In this document: piece after piece, positions 14,601 to 25,400 of the stretch
How the letters are laid out: each line of letters opens with the position of its first letter
How positions within the stretch are numbered: position 1 is the first letter of the stretch
Source of the DNA: Hybos culiciformis
Taxonomy: Eukaryota > Arthropoda > Insecta > Diptera > Hybotidae
Assembly (NCBI GenBank): GCA_964007475.1
Contig: OZ023274.1
Location: 11,557,376-11,621,375 of the forward strand
DNA: 64,000 bases
Reading direction: 5' to 3'
Position numbers and translations under genes: made by a program
Notes under the pieces: generated by a model
What the model saw: only the letters and a program-made list of their open reading frames with translations
Told to the model about the DNA's origin: nothing
Database searches by the model: none

Positions 14601-17600
14601 TAACTCACATTTTTTGTTTTTTATATTTTATGTAGCAACATTTTCCTATAAAATAGAAAGAAAAAAAAAATAATTTATAATCATAAAAAACAAAAAACAA
14701 AAAAAGTTCTTGAACTTTCGGAAAATTTTTCCATATACAAATATCTAAAATTTTCTTTGCCAAGTAACAACAACAGGGAAAAAATAAATTTTTAGTCTAA
14801 AAAAAATAAAAATGTAGATAAAAGTTCCTTTGAGCGCCTTTAACTGTTTTTTTAATATTCGTTTATTTTATTGCTTTTTTTTTTTATATTTTCGCATTTT
14901 TTTTTTTTTTTAAATATTATCTAATAAATTTTCCACACTGAAAAAGGAAACAAAGTTTTCTTTTTTTTTTTTTTTTATATTTTCTTTTTAGTAAATAACC
15001 TTGAACCTCCCTATGTGTCTATCGTTGTTTTTTTTTTTTTGAAATAGAGAAAAATGTTTATATTTTTATAAAAAAACATAAAAAAAAAATGAAAAGAAAA
15101 ATAATAATAAAAAAACGAGAGGCCTACAAAATATATTGTGTTCATACTATAAACTCTCTATATATATATATAATATACTTTATCATATTAAAAAGAATAA
15201 AAATTATACACATTCATTCATTTTGGGGTTTAATGTACTTTTTTGTGTACAACATAAAAAAAAATTATTATTTTAATTTAAAGAAATCTGACTTAATTTT
15301 TTTTTTTTTTGCATAATATTTAAAAATATTATTTCGAGGGCTATAAATATATATATGTATATATTTTTTTGCTTGTTCTCTGAAAGGATCCTTTTCTTCT
15401 ATATATACCGTGAAGAATATTATGTACCTTCAAACAAAAATCTTAATGTTTATATTTATTATCTGTCCAGACATACACGTGCTCGGTTTTTTTTTTTTTT
15501 TGAATACGCATTTTATATTATTTTTAATTTTTTTTTTATTTTTAATTTCTATAAAATATAAAAATCTTTTGGATATTTAAAAAAAAAAAACATCTGTCAT
15601 CATTACTATACACACACTATGTATAAACATGAAGAGCGTCAGCGTCGTCATTTATTTCATTTTTTTTCTTTTCTTTTCTTTTCTAAAAACGATATGATCC
15701 TTTTTATTTTTATTTTTTTTTTTTCAGGACAAAAACCCTGAAATTTTGAATAAGAAATCTTAAAATTCATTGACCTCTAAAAAAAAAAAACTGTGTGTCT
15801 GTGTATAGAGAGTTATGTTTTAGGTACAAAAAAAAAAAAAAACACATAAACATAAACATTAAACATAAAATATATATATGGAAAAACCAAAGCCAGACGA
15901 TCTTGGCCACTTTATTATAAAAATTTTTTTTTTTTAATTTCTTGAAAAAAAAAAATTTATAAATAAAATAAATAAAAATGAATATTCTTTGTTTAAAAGG
16001 AAAAAAAAAATTAAATTTAAGGGTAAATGTCCCATTCAGACAGGGTACATATTTTTTTTGTATTGACATTAATATTTTTAACGAAATGAAAGTAATAAAA
16101 AAAAAAAAGGCATATGTGAAAGACTTCCTTGATTTCTTTTTGTTTTCTTTGTGAATTTATTTAAAGATTTATGTTTCTTTTTGTTTCGAAGATATGGTGT
16201 TTACGAACACCTATTCTGAAATCCTAGATTCATAAACTTGAAAAAAAAAAAAATCAAAAAGAAAAGATCTCGGGAAAGAATAATAATAATGAAAGCAAAC
16301 TTAATTGAATTAGTTTTTTTTTATATCTTTTTTAGTGTTTATATTTGATTTTGCAATTTATTTGGTTTCAGAGAACACAACAACGTAACCACAAATTATG
16401 TTTTCCATTTGTTGAAGTTTAGTTTTAATGCTGCTAGAAAATCATACACAAAATAATGCAATTAATTTTACAACTAAATGTTGAAGGCTTCCTTTGTCTC
16501 TACAATTGAAATAAAAGTTTTACATTTACAATTTTACATTTTTCGATTTCCTATCAATTTATTATTATATTTTATCCGCAATATAATAATGTTCTAGATT
16601 ATTTTCAAAATTCAGTTTTCTATTTATTGTTTCTTTCATTGTATTTGCTTAAAGAAAATTTTGTATTTTCTACCTGAATTCGATAACTTAGAGATAAATA
16701 TTGAAATAAATTTTTGCAACAGGAACTAATTTAATTTCATCTTTGAGGTATATATTTTTTTTTTTTTTTGTATTTTCATAGTTTTATTTTTCCCTTATTA
16801 TTACATTATATAATATTCTTCAGATGGTAAAATTTTCTTTGAAAGATTAAAAAACAAATTGAATCAAAATTTATCAAAACTTTTTTTTACCTACCTGTGA
16901 AATTGGAGCAGATGCATTTTTGTTACACATTTTTTTTTTTTAATATTCAGTGTTATTAAAATATTGTTAAAATAATTTTTACTACCTTTCTTAAATTCGG
17001 TACAAAGATTTATCTAACTTTCTGTTGATGCTTATTTTTTTCTACCTTTGTGTCCTTAAAGAAAAACCATCTGTCTTTTCGAAAACAAAATAAAAATATT
17101 AATCAACAAAAAAAAAAAAAGAAAAGAAAATGCATTAAGTTTATTTGTATTTTTATTTTTTTTGTTGTTTATTAAGATCAAAACCATCTTGCATCAAAAT
17201 GAAATTTAATAAAAAAAAAATTGTAAAAACTTACCAAATTTTTAATTCTACTTACTAAAGAGATTTTTGGTGCCAAATTCAAAAGGATTATTATCCTTTA
17301 TAGTTCAAAGTGGATATTGTTTGGGAGAAAGAAACTAAAAACAGATCTATCCTAAAATGAGATAACTTTTACTTTCCTAAGATTATTTCAGTCTTTAGCA
17401 ACAAAGCTAAAGCGTAGAAAAAGAAAGAAATCATTGACCAAAGTGAAAAAATTTAAATCGAAAATTTGTTAAGGCCAATAAACCTAAAAATGAGTCATTT
17501 TTAATTTTTTATTTTATTTTTTCAAACAATGTTGTTGAAAGCAAAACATAATAATTTCATAAAGCTCTTCATTTTTTTTTTAATTTTTTTAACTCCATAT

Positions 17601-20600
17601 ATTAATCAATGAATTTTTTTTTTCCCGTGTTTAATAACAGGCATAGTATGTAGTTTGGAGAAATTATTAAATGAGACAAGACACCATAAGGTGGTGGTAT
17701 ATATAAAAAATAATTTCCTAGAAATTTATATTAAATTTTTTTTTTTTTAATTTTCTCTATAAAATTAGCAAATTTGTGGGCGCAAAAAGTGGAAACAATT
17801 TTTTTTTTTTAATTCTACATAACAATATTTTTAAATTAATAAAAAAAAATATGTGTATATATGTTTTATGGTTAAATGAATTAATTCACGCGATATTTGC
17901 AAAATTTATTGAATGGGAAGGGTTAATTTTAAATGTTTAATTTGGTCAAATACAAAAAAAAAGAGGGTGACTTATATATTTTAAATAAATTTATTTATTT
18001 TTTTTTTTGGAGAATAATATTAAAAAAAAAAAAACTTACAAAATAAATAATTCATTATGTTGAATAATTAATTTTGACTTTTCAATTTTTTTTCTTTTGG
18101 AAATTTAAGTAGTTTTTTTTTTTTAGAGCAGCCCCTTATATTGAATTACAAGAAATTTAATTTTTCTTTTTATGTATTTCTATAAGCCCTCATAACACAA
18201 TGTTTATTAAATGTTGTTGACTCGATTTTACAGTATTAAGAGTTATTTTGTTGAGAAAACACTTGAAAGAGATTTTAAGTCAAATCATTTCATTCAATAT
18301 TAAATCATTTTAAAATGACAATTCAGATTTAGAAGTTAAAATTTAAAATATTAGATTCATTTGCACTGAACTGATCTCTTTTGATAGTAGGTATCTGTTT
18401 TGATTTTATCTATATATAGGTAGTGAAGCTATTTTTTGTAGCTCGAAACGATTTTGTACAAACTTGACTGATTGAACATTTGCACTCGATCAGCATTTAA
18501 AGGTTTTTTTTTCTTTCTTCATAATTTCTTAACAATTTCATAATTTATCCTTAATTCACAAAAAAAAAAAAACAAGTAACTAAAACAAGCCTGAATTACT
18601 CTTTAAAAATGCTTTGTCCAAGGAAAAAAAAGCAATAAGAGGGAATCAACAATCAAAAAAAAAAATTAAGAAAGCAAAAATGTGTGTGGTAAGATATTTT
18701 TTTTTTTTTTTTAATTTTTAAAAGTTGTTTATATCAACTTTTTTTTTTCTTCCTAAAGAAATTATTAATAATAAATAACCAAATAAAAAAAAAGAAAAGA
18801 TACCGAAAAAACCAAATACAAAAAAAACTGATAAAAAAAAAACCAAACAAAAAAAAACTTCTTCAAAACAAAAATATTGATAAAAACACAATTGCCCGCC
18901 CGAAATGGTGTTTATGTAATCAAAATAAATAATAACTCTTCCGGTTTTGATATTAATTTTTTTTTTTTTTTTCACTTTTCTAATTAATCTCAATACTTTT
19001 AGGCCTATTTTTAGTCTGCCTGTGTGTTTTGAGTTCAAAAAAAGTATGGGAAATAATAAAATTGTTTAAATCTCAATTGCTAAGCTATTTTAAATTTTTT
19101 CTTTAGTCTTCCCAAACTTCAGGAAAAATTGAAGCTTCTTTTATTATTAAATAAATATCTTTTAGTTTGTTACATACAATATCGCATGCTTAGTGAATAT
19201 TAAATGTCTTTATTTTCGCGAAGAAATATATTATAACATTTTAGAAAATATATTTTGTTTATTTCTTATTATTATTATTATTATTATTTTCTTATCTTTG
19301 TAGAATTTTGTTTCCTTGGACTAGAAAAATGAAAATAAATTTTACATTAACGAAGAAAATAAGGAATTATTCAAAGACTGTTAAACTACTGTGTAATCAA
19401 CTCAAATTCTTAATATCCTTCATTTTTAATATGAAAATTATTATTATCACTGTAGAAAAATTTACAAAACGAATGTAATGTAAAAAAAAACTAAATTCTA
19501 CAATTTGATTACAATGTCCATTCAAAAGTAACCTTGTAAACTTTGATATTGTCACAAAATCATTACATTTTTAAGTTAACTTGAAAAGAATCGAGAAAAA
19601 ATATTCATCACTTATATATATTGTATTTGAATTCAAGCCAAATTTGATTACACATTTTTAATAGAAAATTTGGCAATAAAAGTCTTAAAAATATTTTTTT
19701 TTTTTTTTTAGTGGAAACTCATAAGTATTTTCTTTTTTATTTTACAAAAAAAAAAAAAAAAAACAAAAATACTTAATCTACAAAATTATTTATTATAACA
19801 AATATTCACCTTATTTATATGTATTAAAATAAAAAAAAATTATCTTCTGATATAAATTTTATTCGTTATAAAAATTATATGTCATTTAATGCTAAAAAAA
19901 AAAAAACAAAAAAAATCTAAAAATGAAATAGACAAAATAAAAAAAAAATAAAAACTTTTTTTTTTCACAATGTATTTATTATATACCTGTATATATAATA
20001 TAGAAAAAGACCTAAATTTAGAAAAAACATTAGAAGAATATTATTAGATTGAGCACGAAATATAAATTTATTTTCCTATTTTCATGTTGGTTTTTTTTTT
20101 TTTTCTTCTCTTTCAAAGAAATAAAAGAAAAACTAACATTTATTTAATACCTTGGAAAACAAATAGAAATTACCTTTAATTTAGGGTGTAAATATTTATA
20201 TTGTGTTTATATATTATGTATATTATATAATATGTATAACTTTATTTTTATATTTTTGCTTTATTTTATATCTATAAAGAATAAATTTTAGCCTTTTTTC
20301 TTATATATTTAAGAAAAAAAAAAGTATATAGATTAGAAATAAATTTATATTGCAAAAAATAATATGCATTTCTTTTAATTATTCTTATAATTAGTGGATA
20401 ATAAAAAAAAAAAAACCTAAAAGCAATTATTATAATCACACAGGAAACTCGTTTACTATATTTAAGTATCTATATATAGCTTTCGTGATCAAGCTTACAT
20501 AATCTAATTTTTAAACTGGATGATTTTTTATAGTTTTATTTTAATTAATTTTTGTGATAAATTTCTGATACTAAATTCTTAGAAGTTAAATTAATATCTG

Positions 20601-22393
20601 ATTTTAACAAGTATCATATTAGAATCTTCCAAGTAAGAGTTGAGAACATAAATCATTCTTATTTAGATTTTTAGTGAATTGTGAAAGTATAAACATTTAA
20701 TGGGATATATTAAGAATGAATTGTGAAAGTATAAGTAAACATTTAATGAGATTATATTAAGAATGAAAGAGAAATCCTAAATCAAAAATTATTTAATTAA
20801 AAGCTTGAGTCAAGGTTTTTACGTCTTCAGACATTTTATTAAAATAAAAAAAAATAACGACATTGTTATAAATTAAAAATTTTTCTCAGTTTGCAACAAA
20901 GAAAATGCATAATATTTAAGAAGAAGAAGAAGAAGAAATTCATTCATTTTTGCGGTAAAATTGAAAAAAAAAAAATAAATTGAAGGGAAAAATAAAAAAG
21001 TTGAAGGCGAGAAAATATTATTATCATATGTACATGTGTGCTGTATATGTTACATAAATTATATCTAGAAAAAGTGCAATTTTTTTTTTTAATTCATAAA
21101 AGATAAATTGAAGAAAGCATTGAAGTGTTTTTTTTTTCCTATTTTTGAAACATTAAAGTATACATTTGCCACATAGAACGAAAAAAATTTCTACAAAGTA
21201 AAACATATAGATCACTAGCAATTTCATAATTTTATTTTTTTTTCATGTTGAATGTGCAATTGCACACATAATTTTAATAATGGGCTGAGTTTCGAATAAA
21301 TGGTTTTTTTTTTTTTTTTGGTAGGTTCAAAATTTTACATGAAGTTTTTTGCATTGAGTATTTGTTTTATCCTCCGATTACACTGGATGTTTTCGAAGAT
21401 TAAAATTAAATATTTTTTTTAATGTTTTTGGGTATGTTGGTGAAAAAATGTATAATCTTCGAAAATATCCAGTCTAAACGGCGGGTAAAGTAGAATTCAG
21501 CTATTCAGCTAAGTTAAATTAAAATTTACATAGCTGAATATAATAAATATTGTATTATTGGAATGAAATCTAATTAAGCTTAATTTTCAGTTTAAATTTA
21601 TTGAATAAAATTTCCTTTTTCGTTTAACAAAAAAAACAATTTATTGTTATTACAACAGCAAAATTAAAAAAAAATAATAATTCAGCAAGTAGGTACCGCA
21701 AATCTTTTTTAAAATGTTTTAACAAAAAATTTTTTTATCCATTTATCTTTTTTTTTTATTTTTCATTTATTTCAATTTTTTATTATTATTATTATTATTT
21801 GGAATGGAATTTAATAATGTCATTGATCTTCTTATGTTTTTATATTTTATATATATTTACAAAATAAATAAAAAAAAAAAAAATAATCCTCTCTAATTTT
21901 AACCATTTAAAGTTAAAAATATCTATTTTTTTTCAATGCAATCCTCTCTTTTTATTTCTTTTTTTTTTTTTGCTTAATAAAAAGGAATGTTGTACAATTT
22001 TTTTTTAATTTTTATGTGAAATTCTTTGCATATTGTAAAAATATAGTGTAATATATATTTTTATTATTTTTATATGAAAAAAAAAAATAATATTTTTTTG
22101 AGGTTAGATTTTCTTGTTTTGATTTTTCTAAATTTTTTTTCAGTTAAATTTTTTAAAAATTGCATTTTTTTTTTACATATTCAATAAATAATGTTATAAA
22201 TTCCTTTTTATTAAAAAAAACGAAACAAAAATATTCTTTTTATTTTTGCTTTGATACTTGAAAAAGAAAAAAATTAACCAAGAACATTATTTCTGGCGGG
22301 AAAAAAAAATCTGGTTTTCTTGTGTCATTTTAATAATAATAATATACATACTACATTTTTTGTTTATATTTCTTCTGTGAATTACACGTTTAT

Positions 22394-22424
<31 letters not shown>

Positions 22425-25400
22425 GATTAATATTCTAAACATGATTTTTTTTTTTACGTTTATTAAGTATTAAAAAAAAAAATCGTTTTAAAAAGAAAAT
22501 TATTTACTTCAGAATTTTACAGTTGAATCAGAATTTTGTAAATAAATTTTACTGCACTTTTGCAGCTTCTAATGTTGATGCAATTTGTGCATCATTCTAA
22601 TTCGTCCTGAGTTCAAACAATAATTCTGAGGTCTTAAAAATAATCCAAAAATTCTTCGATCGCAAGGCCATTTAAAGAGAGCTAAATGTGTGTACACATA
22701 ACAAAAATACTAAGCGCCCAAGAAAAAAATTTATTTTATTTTTTTTTTTCGTGAATCTATTCTCTAAATGCAATATAATTTTTTTGCTTCTTTTAACTTG
22801 TATTTTATGCATAATTGAGAATTTTTATGTCTAACATTTTTTTTTTTATTTTTTTTGCACAAAAGAAGAAGATACTTGAACAGCATAATTTTTTTTTATT
22901 TCTACTCTTTGGAATTTATGATGATGAAAAAAAAAAAAAACTACGATGATACTAAGAAAGAAAAGTAGAAAAACTTGTTAGTTTCATCATCATCATATCT
23001 TTACAAGCAAACAAAAAAAAAAAAAAAATTATATTTTTTTTTTCTTTATATACCTATTCCTGGAATGTTGAAATAATATATTAAAAAAATATATACATAC
23101 CTATATATAATTTATCTAATATTAAAATAATAATAATAATTATATTTGTTTGAATTTATAGGAAAAAAAAAAAAAATTAAAAAGAAACCAACTTTTAACG
23201 TATTTTTTTTTTTGTTCACGATGAAAAAATTTGAATATTCAATTTTATTTTTAATTTTTTAACAAAATCAAACAAAGAAAAAAATTTTTTTGAAGTTGAT
23301 AAATTTTAATGTTTTTTTTTTTTTTTTTTTCAAATAAAATATTTGATTATTTTAATTAGAAAATCCGTTATACAAAAAAATAAAACGTAGATATTGTACT
23401 GAACATCAATTTGACAGGGGTAACAAAAACAATAATAAAGATAATTGTTTGTTTTGAAAAAAAAAAAAAAAATAGATGTTTTTGTTTGTGACTATTTTTA
23501 TTTTTTGTACCAATTGGACACCCTGTACTTACAAAATTACAAAAGAAAAATAAATCAATTTAATTTTTTAAATCAAAAACTTCAAATTCTAAATTGTTTA
23601 AATATCTTTTACTACTTCTGTCAGTCCTTACTACTTAATATCAAAATATTATTATTTATTATTACAGTATCGTGTAACAGTATATCTATAATATAAATGT
23701 ATCATTGGAATTTATGATATTTAAAAAATTTCTTAAATTTTTTTTTTCTTTGTCATAATTTTTTTTATTCAACGATAAAAAAGCGACAACTTTCTATACT
23801 TTTTCTTGTATATATATGTAAAAGCCAATAATTATGTTGCTGCGAGGCTTAATTTTTTTTTTTTTTCTGAATTAAAATATCGTTCTACTTTTCTGATTTT
23901 TATGTTTTCGTTTGAATTGCTTATTTATTTTTTTTTTTTTATAGTTATGAATTATGTAAAAATTGTTTTATTGTTGGTTGTTGTTGTTGTATCAATAATT
24001 GACATTACTACACTGAAAATATTTTCACAAATTGCTCATAAAAAAAAATAGTTGAAATTGTTTTCCATGAAAATTATTATTATTTTTTTTTTTTTATGTA
24101 ATCAATTAATATGTTTTCGCGAAACAATTTAAATATTTAGTTTGAATAAAGAATTTATGTTTGTGTGAAAAAAACAAATTCCAAAAATGTTATGTTGTCA
24201 TTTTTTTTTTCTTCCAATCCAACAACTGCAAACAGGGTCAAGTGTAAAATTAAAATTACGCGATTTTGAAAGATAAATAATTATAAATTTTTATTTTAAT
24301 TATATATTTTATAATAACAATTTGAAAGAATATTATTCTAATTTATGCTTATTATTTTTTTCTTCTATTTTTAGTTAAAGTTTGCGAAAAATTGCATATT
24401 ATCAGAGAACGTAAACAATCGTATGTTAAGCGAGAACGTGACATAATGAATATTATGAGCGGTGTACCTGGTTTTGTTGATTTATGTTGTTCATTTCAAG
24501 ACGAACAACGATTGTATTTTGTCATGACATATGCCAAAAATGGTGATCTATTGCCGTATATAAATAAAGTTGGTTCATTTGATATCGAATGTACAAGACA
24601 TTATGCAGCTGAAATAGTATTAGCATTAGAGGAAATGCATAAACGTGGTGTTATACATCGTGATTTAAAACCAGAAAATATATTATTAGACGAGAATATG
24701 CATCTGTTGGTAGCTGATTTTGGTTCAGCGCGTACATTTAATCCAAGAGATCCATTTTCAAAAATTTATGCAGATCCAAAAGAGAATTTAAATAAAAATG
24801 GTAAAATTGATCCAGCGAATTTAAGGCGCGGTAGTTTTGTCGGAACAGCACAATATGTATCACCGGAAATATTACAAAATGGTCCAGTAACACCGGCCGC
24901 CGATTTATGGGCATTAGGATGTATTATTTATCAAATAATATCTGGTCTTCCGCCATTCCGTGGCACAACTGATTATTATATATTCAAAGAAATTTTAAGT
25001 TTAAATTTAGAATTTCCAATTGGTTTTGATAAACACGCCGAACTTTTAGTTAGACAATTATTAAGAATACGTCCAGCTGAACGATTGGGTGCTCAAGATA
25101 AAATTGGTTGCTATCAAAGTATCAGAACACATCCATTTTTTGATGGTATTAATTGGGATGCGGTACGTTTACAAGTACCGCCACCAATTTATCCATATTT
25201 ACCAACATGCAATGATCATACTCGAGATACAATTCGTTTATTAAATTTAGAGCCTGGATTAGATGATAGAAAAATGACCCGTCTATTGGGTTTAGGTTTA
25301 TTGGGTGCTGATGTTGAAGAATTAGAAAAAAAGACTGAACCAAAAAGTAAGTTGTCTAATTTTTATGAATTATTATAATGTTGATGGACTTGTTTAGTGA

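Larger units (their letters stand above)
5641..24374 (+). other. Pdk1: Pdk1 intron 1, about 18.7 kb
   Basis: A GT-AG intron (gtaagt to tttttag) in phase 1 that splits the Ile codon just before the catalytic lysine. No other gene is recognisable on either strand. It holds very many A and T runs of 10-22 bases (8658-8679 T, 7980-8000 T, 9194-9213 A, 22405-22424 T), ATT/AAT microsatellites, a 42/47-base tandem duplication at 20675-20763 and a foldback element at 21366-21489. Failure to splice would leave the frame open for another 46 codons, to a stop at 5778-5780, giving a kinase-dead product of 328 residues. Confidence 0.9.

Noticed and set aside
15767..16069. Open minus-strand frame of about 100 codons in intron 1
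   Set aside because: Its product is mostly Phe, Lys, Leu and Tyr from homopolymers, with no recognisable motif; chance open sequence.
18718..19038. Open minus-strand frame of about 106 codons in intron 1
   Set aside because: Phe/Lys runs from poly-A/T tracts. The apparent hydrophobic segment is composition, not a membrane protein signal.
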